Of a stretch of DNA of 11,974 nucleotides, positions 1 to 7,818 are shown one piece after another. The DNA lies in the NCBI GenBank assembly GCA_035560935.1, contig DATMYQ010000202.1:1-11974 (forward strand), given 5' to 3'. The DNA is from DATMYQ01 sp035560935. GTDB lineage: Bacteria > Bacillota > Negativicutes > Sporomusales > Sporomusaceae. The translations under genes and the position numbers were made by a program. Under the pieces are notes generated by a model that saw only the letters and a list, made by a program, of their open reading frames with translations, ran no database searches and was not told the DNA's origin. The number at the start of each line of letters is the position of its first letter. Within the stretch, counting starts at the first letter, position 1.

Positions 1-1
1 A

Positions 2-115
2 ACCAGCAAAGCAGAATATCTGGAGACATTTTTGTATGGACTGCTGATTGACAAGTCGGGCATCAGGCGAAAGCGGGTGAAACGATGTGGTCAGGAAATG
101 AACTCTGGCGGTTGA
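2..115 (+). CDS. 3' end of an upstream gene (partial, unidentified)
   Basis: The frame beginning at base 2 is open to a TGA at 113-115. It would encode the last 37 residues of a protein that enters from outside the window. The visible part reads like a short amphipathic helix (YLETFLYGLLIDKSG) followed by a basic stretch (RRKRVKR). The other two plus-strand frames stop earlier, at 49-51 and around base 45. If real, its end overlaps the start of the sensor phosphatase by 31 bases, which suggests translational coupling in one operon. Too little is visible to name a family. A partner-switch component would be expected next to the following gene, but this tail does not identify one. Confidence 0.45.
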   Translation, partial: TSKAEYLETFLYGLLIDKSGIRRKRVKRCGQEMNSGG

Positions 116-2430
116 CACCGGCCCGGTTGGTTTTACTGACCGGTATATTGTTGTTTTTAGCGAACTGGATTGTGGTGATGCTGCACATTGAGATTCTTTA
201 CCAGGATCAGGTTTCTGCCAGTCAGCGCGAAAACCACAACCTGGCCAAGGTATTCGCCTTTCACACGGAGCGCATGCTGGCTACGGCCGACAATGTCCTG
301 CTGCTGGCCAGGGAAGAGTACGAGAGTCAGGGTGAGGTCACCGAGTCACTGCAACTTTTTCTCCGGAGTCTGGCTAATAGCCATCTGGTTACGCAGATTG
401 CTATTGCTGACCGGGAAGGCCGGATCATCCATACCGCGATGGGGCATAGCCTGCTGGTGGATTACCTGGAATTTTTTCGTGTTCACCGGGATGATCCGAT
501 TCCGGGAGTGTATGTGGGACAGACGCGGGTTGGACGGCTGTCGGGAAAAGAGGTCGTTCACCTGAGCCGGCGTCTGGACGCGCCCGACGGCAGTTTTAAC
601 GGCATTGTATTTATGGCCTTGCAGCCGGATGCTTTTATCCAGATTCATGAAGGGCTGGCGCTGGCGGAAAGTCAGACGCTGCTGCTGCTGGGGATGGACG
701 GAGCGGTCCGGGTGCGCCGGGAGGGCGGCATCACTTCTTATGGCGGCGGGATGGATATCGGCAGTGGTCAGTTGTCGCTTAACGGCGGCGGCCTGGAGCG
801 AGATTACCGGGAATATCAGGGACCGGCCGGTGACCGCTGGTTTATCGCCAGCCAGGCGGTGAACGGGTTCCCGCTGGTAGCGGTCACTTGCCGGAATCAG
901 GAAGACGCATTAGCCTGGTTCCGGCGCCAGCGACTGTCGGTATTGCAGTCCGCCACGGCGGCGGCAGTGGTCATTGCGCTGGCCACATTTGGCTTGTACC
1001 GGTTTTATCGGCGCTATGGCGCGTTATCGCAGCGGTATGAGGCGATCGTCAATCAGTCGCGGGAAGCAATGGTTTTGGCCAACCGGACCGACGGACGAAT
1101 TTTGGATGTCAATGACAGTTATCTGGCATTGAGCGGCTACAGCCGCCATGAAGCCCTGAAACTGCATTTGCGGGATGTATTTCCGGAAGGAATGCTGCTC
1201 AAAAGCGCTGATCGGGACGGACACATGCTTTGCCGGCTGGGACGCCGGGATGGCGGTTTCCGGGAGGTAGAAACCTTACGCAGCATTATTGCGTATGGAA
1301 AAAGGGAAAGGTTGCTGTTTTCCGCCCGGGATGTATCGGCAGAACGGGAACGACAGCAGCGGGCCGAACAGGAATTGAACATGGCGGCGTCGGTGCAACG
1401 CAGCCTGCTGCCTCGCCCGTTTCAGGAAGTGCTGGTGGCGGTGGATACAATTTATGAAGCGAGAAATGTTGTCAGCGGCGACTACTACGACGTGATGTGG
1501 AGTGAGGATCACCAGCGATTTTCCGGATTCCTGCTGGATATTTCCGGACATGGCGTCGCCAGTTCCCTGCAGGGAATCATTGCCGGTAGTTTTTTTCGGG
1601 ATGCCTTTCAGGCGTCGTTGCGGGGGGAAGCGCGCCTTCACTGGGTTAATCGCCAGGTGCTTCGCTATTTTACTGAGGAGAGTTATTGCGCGGCGGTGGG
1701 GTTTGAGGTAGACTTCGCGCAGCGGACGATGACGTATCTGTTTGCCGGGATATACCGCTTCCTGGCTTTTTCCGGCCATTTACCCATGGTGGTCAATGGC
1801 GCAGGCTCGCTGATCGGCGTAACGGAAAATCCGGAGTTTACCGCGGTTACCGTGCCGATTACCGCCGGAGATATCTATTACTTTTTGAGCGACGGTTTAT
1901 ATGACCAGCTGCCGGATATTGACGGGTTGGATACGGGAGATTATCCGGTAATGCTGGCGCTTTTGCGGCAACTGTCAGTGCGGGAACAGCGGCGGGATGA
2001 CTGTAGCGCCATTTGTATCCGGATTTTGGACCGGCCCCGCTATCCGCTGGAACTGGAATGGCATAATCCCAGTGAACAGCGGCGCATTCGCTTCCGCCTG
2101 GTGGCGCTGATCCGGGAACTGGGAGGAGAAGAAGCCGCAAAAATCAGTATTGTCCTGGGGGAAGCCATCAACAATGCCGCGCGGGAGTCGATGGATGTCC
2201 GCATTCGTCTGAATCGGATCGGCCAGATATTGGTGATTCGGGTGAAAGACGGCGGCTGCGGTTTTGCCGGCAACGATCGGGTGGCGAAACTGCGACGGCA
2301 GGGTGAGTCTGTTTTTGAAGAGCAGTTGCTGGCGGAGGGCGGCCGGGGGATTTTTATTATGGCGGCCTGGATGGACACAGTACTGTACAACCGAACGGGT
2401 AACGAAGTGCTGTTGACGAAACGCCTGTAA
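85..2430 (+). CDS. Membrane sensor with PAS, PP2C/SpoIIE phosphatase and RsbW-like kinase domains
   Basis: This 781-aa protein is probably a bifunctional partner-switching regulator. TM1 (about 15-35) and TM2 (about 285-305) enclose an extracytoplasmic dCACHE-like sensor, recognisable by FRVHRDDPIPGVYVGQ and SRRLDAPDGSFNGIVF. A PAS domain follows (about 315-420), then a short coiled coil. The PP2C/SpoIIE phosphatase (about 437-648) keeps its metal-site motifs: VSGDYYD (D466), LLDISGHG (D485), LSDGLYD (D603) and RRDDCS (D638/D639). The C-terminal HATPase_c domain (about 660-781) has an N box (GEAINNAARES), a G1 motif (KDGGCGFAG) and a G2 motif (GGRGIFIM), as in RsbW/SpoIIAB anti-sigma kinases. 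In this family PP2C dephosphorylates and the HATPase phosphorylates a STAS-domain antagonist on Ser. No STAS protein is visible in the window. The ATG at 85 has a modest GGGTGA site 4 nt upstream and overlaps the preceding reading frame. Domain calls are firm; substrate and stimulus are unknown. Confidence 0.93.
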   Translation: MWSGNELWRLTPARLVLLTGILLFLANWIVVMLHIEILYQDQVSASQRENHNLAKVFAFHTERMLATADNVLLLAREEYESQGEVTESLQLFLRSLANSHLVTQIAIADREGRIIHTAMGHSLLVDYLEFFRVHRDDPIPGVYVGQTRVGRLSGKEVVHLSRRLDAPDGSFNGIVFMALQPDAFIQIHEGLALAESQTLLLLGMDGAVRVRREGGITSYGGGMDIGSGQLSLNGGGLERDYREYQGPAGDRWFIASQAVNGFPLVAVTCRNQEDALAWFRRQRLSVLQSATAAAVVIALATFGLYRFYRRYGALSQRYEAIVNQSREAMVLANRTDGRILDVNDSYLALSGYSRHEALKLHLRDVFPEGMLLKSADRDGHMLCRLGRRDGGFREVETLRSIIAYGKRERLLFSARDVSAERERQQRAEQELNMAASVQRSLLPRPFQEVLVAVDTIYEARNVVSGDYYDVMWSEDHQRFSGFLLDISGHGVASSLQGIIAGSFFRDAFQASLRGEARLHWVNRQVLRYFTEESYCAAVGFEVDFAQRTMTYLFAGIYRFLAFSGHLPMVVNGAGSLIGVTENPEFTAVTVPITAGDIYYFLSDGLYDQLPDIDGLDTGDYPVMLALLRQLSVREQRRDDCSAICIRILDRPRYPLELEWHNPSEQRRIRFRLVALIRELGGEEAAKISIVLGEAINNAARESMDVRIRLNRIGQILVIRVKDGGCGFAGNDRVAKLRRQGESVFEEQLLAEGGRGIFIMAAWMDTVLYNRTGNEVLLTKRL

Positions 2431-2468
2431 GCGGGGTGTCCGGTAAAAATAATTTGAGCAGAATTGTA

Positions 2469-2518
2469 GAAGAATCCCCGGAAACCGGCATATGGATAGC
2501 CGTCTCCGGGGATTCTTC
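2469..2518. repeat. 14-bp perfect inverted repeat between convergent genes
   Basis: GAAGAATCCCCGGA (2469-2482) and its exact reverse complement (2505-2518) flank a 22-nt loop. The loop contains an extra CGGC/GCCG pairing (2486-2489 with 2499-2502). Such a hairpin would be very stable and lies between the stops of the convergent sensor phosphatase and glycosyltransferase genes. That location suggests a bidirectional transcription barrier or an mRNA 3'-end stabiliser. Neither strand shows the uridine run of a classical intrinsic terminator directly after the stem, so I label it a repeat. No second copy was noticed in the window. Confidence 0.75.
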
Positions 2519-2586
2519 GCCTTTATCGGAAAACATAAACTCAACGCCGAAAAAACGCGCGGTGCAGGTCGGGGGGCCGCCGTGCT

Positions 2587-5451
2587 TTACTTGGCGATTG
2601 GTGTGTCAGACGGGGCGCTGAAAAAACCTTTGCGGGTCATTTTACCCCAGGAAGTGGTTTGGCGCAGCGCGTTCCAGTAACCGGTCACCCGCCAGAAACT
2701 CAGCAACTGACGGGGACCGAAATTTTCCAGGATGGCGTAACCGATCAGCCGCAGGCTGTCGGCTCCGGAAAAGCTGGGAAATTCGCGGGCAGAAATGGCT
2801 AGGGCAAAGACAGAGACAACCACACCCAGCAAAATGTTTGCTATGAACAAAAAGCAGGCGATGAAAGGGTCGAGCAGATCCAGAAAATACGCCAGAACCA
2901 CCATGATATAACCCTGAACCTCCAAGAACGGGCCGAACATTTCAAAGAAAAAGAAGTAAGGCATGGCCAACATACCGGTGCGGCCATAACGGGGATTAAG
3001 CAGCATTCGCCTATGGAAATACAGGATATCGATTAGTCCGCGTTGCCAGCGGTCCCGTTGCCGGTGCAGTACGGCGAGCGACTCGGGAACCTCGGTCCAA
3101 CAACTGGCGTTGTAGGAATAATGAACGCTGCAGGGCTGCCTGATTTCGGTCATGTGGCGGCGCAGGCGGACTACCAGTTCCATATCTTCCCCCACAGTAT
3201 CTTTTTTATAGCGCTCGCTGCTGGTCAGGTAGCCGCCGATTTCAATAATCCGGTCTTTACGGAACAGGCCAAAGGCGCCGGAAACAATCAGCAGGCTGCC
3301 CAACCAGGCCCAACCCAGCCGGCCGGCCCGGAAGGCCCGCAGGTATTCGATGGTTTGCAGCCGGGGCAAGAAACCTTTAGCCAAGCGGTAATCCGTGATA
3401 TAACCATTGTCGACGGTACAGCCGTTAACGGGGAAAATGTTGCCCCCCAGAGCCACCGCTTCCGAGGGAGAATCGATAATCATCGAAGCGAGCTTTAACA
3501 GCGAGTCTTTTTCCAGCAGAGAGTCGGCGTCGATGCCGCAGAAGTATTCCTTTTGCGATACGTTGATGCCGGTGTTCAACGCGTCGGCTTTGCCGCCGTT
3601 GTCCTTGTCCACCACCACCAGGCGGGGAATGTGTCTATTGCGGTAAACGCCGCGGATGGGACGGGTTTTTAGCCGAACGGGGATGACGGCGTCGACTTTT
3701 TCCAACTGGAATTCGGCGATGAGCCGGTGCAGCGTATGGTCGGTGGAGCCGTCGTTGACAATGATCAGTTCATAGTTGGGATAATGCAGGCTGAGCAGCG
3801 ACTGGACACTGTCGACAATGGTGGCTTCCTCCTGATAAGCCGGCGCGATAACGGAAATGGAAGGAACGCTGCGGGGCTTAAACAGAAAGGTTTGCTTTTT
3901 CAGACGCCAGAGGTGAGCCTGGTTGCTCATACAGAGCCAGGAAAAGAGCAATAATAGCAGATAAGTTCCGTTAATGGACAGAGAGTAAAAAGCCAAAAAA
4001 TAATTGAAGTCCAATACAAACTGCCGGAGGTGGGTGATTCCATCCCAACCGACCCATTCCTGCCAATGCAGCAGGGAGTAGAGGAGTGGCGAAGTCAGAA
4101 AGGCAACCGGGAGCAGCAACAGCAGACGGATGAGCTTGTCTTTTTCTATTTCCGGGTTACGGGGAACCGTCGGAGGATGAAACGGGTTTTCTCCCAGTTT
4201 CTCCAGCAGCCGGGGCTGCAGATGCTGGCGGATATCTCTGCGTAATCCGGCGGATTCGCCTATCATCGGGCGCAGCATGTCCAGGATTTCATTTTCCATC
4301 TCCAGATGGCGGTTGCGGTTAAGGAAACCGATCAGACCACTGGTTTTTCCCTGACGAATGATTTCCTCCACCAGCGGCCGTACGGTTGCACCCTGGTTCG
4401 TCAGCAGCCGCAGCAGCAAATAGTCCATGCGCAGGGAAAGCACTGTGGCCAGGCTGTTCCGCAACTGGGGCGGAGCAACGGCAAATTGTTTGATAAAAAA
4501 TTCCAGCAGACGGGGATTGCTTTGCATCATATTGGACAGACTGGCCACCGCATGGTCGTGGTGGCGGGGGTCGGCCAGCAGCGGGATCAGGGAAGAAGCA
4601 ACTTCTTCGGTCGGGGTATGGATGCAAGAGTCAATGGCGATATTGCGGATGATGGGATTGGTGTTGCCGAAGAACAGCGGGGAAGCCAGTTCGCGGGGGT
4701 ATAACTGGCCCAGTATTCGTACGGAGCGGTAACGGATGTCCGGCCTGGACTGGGCGGCCTTGGCCAGCAGGTATTGATGCATTTCCTCGCTGGGATAAAA
4801 TGGGGCGATATCGACTACCAGGCTCTCTATTTCCGGTTCCGTGCCGGTCAGGAGCGATGGAATGTGCGGGCGCAGATAATCACCAAAATCTACCAATAGC
4901 ATGTTGACCCGGGTGCGGTACCACTGCGGGGCACCGGGCAGTGTGCGGAGGATGTCGGGGATAGCTTCGTGATGCCCGACGTCCACCAAGGCGCTGCACA
5001 GATGCAATTTAACGTTAGACAGAGTCTCGCGCCGGAGCGCCTGCGTCAGTGCCAGACAGGTGTTACCGGTGGGTAGCGCGCTTAAATGTAGCGCCGCATC
5101 CATCCGCTTACGGGCGTTTGGGGATTGCAGGCGACGGAGGTAGTAGGCTTCGATGCCGGTGGAACAAATCAGCGTGATCAGATGACGGTGGCTTTCCTGG
5201 TTCACGACAATGGACTGGGAGAGTTCCAGGAGCAGCCGCAACGCGATTTTGGGGTGGCTGGAGGCGAAAGACAACAGGCGGCGGGGATGGCCTCCGTTCA
5301 GTTCCTGTGCCAGGTATTGCAGCAGTTCGGTTTTCTTATGCTCCCAGCGCTGGTGTCGTAGTTTGAAGAAAATTAAAACCCCGAGACCGATGCATCCCAA
5401 CACTGCCAGAAAAAGCAGGGTAGCATACAATAATTCCCAGGATAACTGCAT
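2587..5451 (-). CDS. HEAT-repeat-fused membrane glycosyltransferase, family 2 (polysaccharide synthase)
   Basis: This 954-aa processive-type GT2 probably builds an exopolysaccharide at the inner face of the membrane. TM1 (about 7-29) is followed by basic residues and a helical HEAT/armadillo-like region (about 40-415). A TM hairpin (about 441-461 and 483-508) precedes the GT2 catalytic domain (about 525-805), and at least two C-terminal TM segments lie at about 830-886. The catalytic motifs are intact: VNDGST (D567), DAD (D641/D643), GED (D756) and the processivity motif QRDRW (Q798-W802). The SGAFGLFRK segment matches PgaC/BcsA-like enzymes. No PilZ domain is seen. An in-frame TTG at 5457 directly abuts the ribosome-binding site. 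I chose the ATG at 5451 because it sits 6 nt behind AAAGGCGGTGA. The gene follows the MBL/GGDEF/REC gene by 37 bases, suggesting one transcript. The sugar substrate cannot be read from sequence. Confidence 0.92.
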   Translation of the reverse strand: MQLSWELLYATLLFLAVLGCIGLGVLIFFKLRHQRWEHKKTELLQYLAQELNGGHPRRLLSFASSHPKIALRLLLELSQSIVVNQESHRHLITLICSTGIEAYYLRRLQSPNARKRMDAALHLSALPTGNTCLALTQALRRETLSNVKLHLCSALVDVGHHEAIPDILRTLPGAPQWYRTRVNMLLVDFGDYLRPHIPSLLTGTEPEIESLVVDIAPFYPSEEMHQYLLAKAAQSRPDIRYRSVRILGQLYPRELASPLFFGNTNPIIRNIAIDSCIHTPTEEVASSLIPLLADPRHHDHAVASLSNMMQSNPRLLEFFIKQFAVAPPQLRNSLATVLSLRMDYLLLRLLTNQGATVRPLVEEIIRQGKTSGLIGFLNRNRHLEMENEILDMLRPMIGESAGLRRDIRQHLQPRLLEKLGENPFHPPTVPRNPEIEKDKLIRLLLLLPVAFLTSPLLYSLLHWQEWVGWDGITHLRQFVLDFNYFLAFYSLSINGTYLLLLLFSWLCMSNQAHLWRLKKQTFLFKPRSVPSISVIAPAYQEEATIVDSVQSLLSLHYPNYELIIVNDGSTDHTLHRLIAEFQLEKVDAVIPVRLKTRPIRGVYRNRHIPRLVVVDKDNGGKADALNTGINVSQKEYFCGIDADSLLEKDSLLKLASMIIDSPSEAVALGGNIFPVNGCTVDNGYITDYRLAKGFLPRLQTIEYLRAFRAGRLGWAWLGSLLIVSGAFGLFRKDRIIEIGGYLTSSERYKKDTVGEDMELVVRLRRHMTEIRQPCSVHYSYNASCWTEVPESLAVLHRQRDRWQRGLIDILYFHRRMLLNPRYGRTGMLAMPYFFFFEMFGPFLEVQGYIMVVLAYFLDLLDPFIACFLFIANILLGVVVSVFALAISAREFPSFSGADSLRLIGYAILENFGPRQLLSFWRVTGYWNALRQTTSWGKMTRKGFFSAPSDTPIAK

Positions 5452-5488
5452 GAACAATCACCGCCTTTTCAAGCAAGATGGAAATCGG

Positions 5489-7531
5489 TCAGCGGCTTTT
5501 ACGCCGGAGCTTAAGCAGTATCAGACCGGTCAGTTCCGTGACCAGATAGGGTTTGCGGAGATAATGCTCGATTTCCAGCGTCAGTGCCCGCTGTATGCTT
5601 TCCTGGTCTTTGAGAAAGGAAACCAGAAAAAAAGGAATTTGGTCAGTTTCCGAATCTTGTCGCAACCGCTCCCGCAGCAAAAAGCCATCCATTTTTGGCA
5701 ATAAAAGTTCACTGATGATCAGGTCCGGCAGTTCCCGCAGGACTAGGCTTAAGGCCGCCTGGCCGTCGGCCGTGGTCAGGACGGTGACATTGGCGTCCTC
5801 CAGTGCCTGCTGCAGGATCTGGAGATGGGCGCGATCCGAGTCTGCCAGCAGCACCTTGCCCAGCACCGGTTTTGCCGGTTCACCGTCGATGCAGAGTGTG
5901 TTGCCGCCCCGCAGCCGGGCCTCCTGCAGCCGGGAGCGTAGCGTTTTATAGACGGCCGCAGACAGCAGATCGGCATTTTCGCCAGCCGCTGGAGAAAAAC
6001 CGCTGAACGCAACCACGGCCGCGGAAACGGTGATGGGCTCGATAAACCGTTCGGACTGCTGGAAAAGATAGCGGAGCTGTTCGGCATAAGCCGCCGCCGT
6101 GGCTTTGTCCACGCCCGGCAGGTGAATGGCAAACACCGGCCCTTCCAGGCGGAATAACGAATGTTGGGCGTCCAGATTTTCTTCCAACAGCAGGGCGGCG
6201 GTTTTAAGCACTTCATTACCGGCGGTACCGCCAAAATGCTGGTTGATGTGGGCCATGCTGTCAGGACTGATAGCCACCAGGCTGCCGGCGGACTGACCCT
6301 GGTGAAAGGCGCGGCATTCCGCATTCAGGTAACGCATAAAGAAAACTTCGTTATGCAGATGGGTCAGCGGACATTTTAGCAGAGAATCTTCGACCTGCTG
6401 CAAATTTTCTTCCAGAGAGCGCTTATCTTCCCTGAGCAGTTTGTTTTCTTCGTGCAGTTCCTGCTGCGTTTTTTCCAGCGACAGCAGGGCCGACTGAAAG
6501 ATCTTCGGCAGTTCCAGCTCGTAGTCGGCGACGAAATGCAGGATCAGAGGTTCCACGCTGATAAGCCAGGAGATGCCGTTTTTACTGTAAATAAACTGAA
6601 AAAACTGCTGCCAAAGTTCCCGGCCGGTGCAGGTATAATCGGCAATCAGGCCGTCCTCCGGGTTTAGGTGAATCATAGTCTCGGCAAAGGTGGCGACAAC
6701 TTCTTCTTTGGGGTACAGAGCGTAATAGCGTTGCAACACCCGATTCAATAATCCGGTATAACCGTCAATACGGGACAGGTCCTTTTTGATCGGAGTCAGG
6801 AAAGTGCCGCATTCCAGCGTGCTTAGGGCTTGGATATAAGTTTTGACCTGACGGCGGATGATGGAACCGTGTTGCGGCGCGATGATAGAAATATCTAGAT
6901 TAAGGAAGGATTCCATCACCGGATGAAGAATATCGCTGCCGGGCATATAGTGTTCGTGGAAGGCCAGCATAGCCTCCTTATAGGATAAGCCCAGATCCTC
7001 CTGCTCGTCAGCAAACAACGTCCAGTGAGGCGAGAAGGCACCGAACAGATCGCTGGAAAACAGAATTTTGCTGGCAGGGTCGTAGGTGGTGATGGCTCCG
7101 GGAAAATGAAGGTAGGGCGTTGGCAAAAACTGCAGCGTCCGCCCTGTACCGAAACTTAACTGAAGATGATGTTCATTGACAATATAGAATGGCGAGGTAA
7201 CGCCATAAAATTTGATCAGTTGGGCCGCCCGCCAGTGAGTCGCCAAACTTCCCTTAAATCCCTGTTGTTCAAACTGCGGGGTACTGGCACAAAAATCCGG
7301 GTCCTGATGTTGGAGGATAATATATTTTATCCGGTCCAGCGATATCAGGCGGGTTACGTTAGCGAGGACACCGGCAAAGTCCAGTGGCGAACCGGGATCG
7401 ATTAATACCGCTTCCTCGCCATCCAGAATCAGGTACGGATTGCAATATAAATTGTCGGCGTGCTCCGGATCGCCAACCCAGTAGATACCGGGAGCCAGTT
7501 CCCGGTCCTGATCGTTGATATGGATGGACAT
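5489..7531 (-). CDS. ODP-type metallo-beta-lactamase domain fused to degenerate GGDEF and degenerate receiver
   Basis: This 680-aa soluble protein looks like a sensor/adaptor. Residues 1 to about 245 form a flavodiiron/ODP-type MBL fold that can bind iron and, in known relatives, O2. Candidate ligands are H75, D77 and D79 (HQDPD), H142, D161 and H221; the position after D79 is F80 where family members usually have His. No flavodoxin domain follows, so it is not a complete flavodiiron reductase. A helical linker and coiled coil (about 345-385) lead to a GGDEF fold (about 387-545). There the signature is EGPVF and the metal Asp is replaced by S422, so it should be inactive. The C-terminal receiver (about 557-675) keeps D564/D566, S638 and K660 but has E608 at the phospho-acceptor position. 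The ATG at 7531 has AAGAAGGGAG about 9 nt upstream. It is the first gene of a likely operon with the GT2 synthase. Confidence 0.9.
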   Translation of the reverse strand: MSIHINDQDRELAPGIYWVGDPEHADNLYCNPYLILDGEEAVLIDPGSPLDFAGVLANVTRLISLDRIKYIILQHQDPDFCASTPQFEQQGFKGSLATHWRAAQLIKFYGVTSPFYIVNEHHLQLSFGTGRTLQFLPTPYLHFPGAITTYDPASKILFSSDLFGAFSPHWTLFADEQEDLGLSYKEAMLAFHEHYMPGSDILHPVMESFLNLDISIIAPQHGSIIRRQVKTYIQALSTLECGTFLTPIKKDLSRIDGYTGLLNRVLQRYYALYPKEEVVATFAETMIHLNPEDGLIADYTCTGRELWQQFFQFIYSKNGISWLISVEPLILHFVADYELELPKIFQSALLSLEKTQQELHEENKLLREDKRSLEENLQQVEDSLLKCPLTHLHNEVFFMRYLNAECRAFHQGQSAGSLVAISPDSMAHINQHFGGTAGNEVLKTAALLLEENLDAQHSLFRLEGPVFAIHLPGVDKATAAAYAEQLRYLFQQSERFIEPITVSAAVVAFSGFSPAAGENADLLSAAVYKTLRSRLQEARLRGGNTLCIDGEPAKPVLGKVLLADSDRAHLQILQQALEDANVTVLTTADGQAALSLVLRELPDLIISELLLPKMDGFLLRERLRQDSETDQIPFFLVSFLKDQESIQRALTLEIEHYLRKPYLVTELTGLILLKLRRKSR

Positions 7532-7818
7532 GGATTCACGCTCCCTTCTTAGGCAATCTGATAAGGTCGTCTAGGCGGAACCGAATAACGGTATCCCGGT
7601 AGTGGATGTATTTTCTGAATATTGCTTGTATTCTTCGCGCCGCGGGGCTTATCCTGCCAGAGCCGTTTTTGCAGAAGCAGATATTGTTGAAAAATTCCAA
7701 AAAAAAGTGCTGGCCGGCAAAAGAGCATTCCTGATTAAGGTGGGAAGATGGTATAATAGCAGTGAGAATGGAAGAGTGGGCTGTTGGTGCGGGGGTCAAG
7801 GGAAAGGAGCCGGTAGTG
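7532..7818. other. Divergent intergenic region
   Basis: These 287 bases separate the minus-strand MBL/GGDEF/REC gene from the plus-strand histidine kinase. The plus-strand side holds a good extended -10 promoter, annotated separately. On the minus strand I see the ribosome-binding site of the MBL gene (7541-7550) but no convincing -35/-10 pair. A CCGCGG palindrome lies near 7640 and a small ACCG/CGGT hairpin near 7580; neither is strong enough to call an operator. The open frame that runs antisense through this stretch has no family signature and is not annotated. Confidence 0.6.
7728..7757 (+). promoter_or_regulatory. Promoter (extended -10) of the histidine kinase gene
   Basis: TGGTATAAT (7749-7757) is a perfect -10 hexamer with the TGn extension, which tolerates a poor -35. 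The best -35 candidate is TTCCTG (7728-7733) with an 18-nt spacer. Transcription would start near 7764. This is downstream of the first in-frame ATG (7762), so it supports the later translation start at 7819. Confidence 0.7.

Noticed and set aside
1276..2544. Long antisense open frames within the sensor phosphatase gene (up to 189 codons)
   Set aside because: They lie opposite conserved PP2C and HATPase motifs, and their translations show no domain pattern. They are by-products of GC-rich codon use.
3043..4704. Plus-strand open frames opposite the glycosyltransferase gene
   Set aside because: All conserved GT2 motifs are on the minus strand; the plus-strand translations have no recognisable family features.
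7762..7818. Upstream start for the histidine kinase at 7762
   Set aside because: The ATG is at or before the predicted transcription start (-10 at 7752-7757) and has no ribosome-binding site; 7819 follows AAAGGAG.
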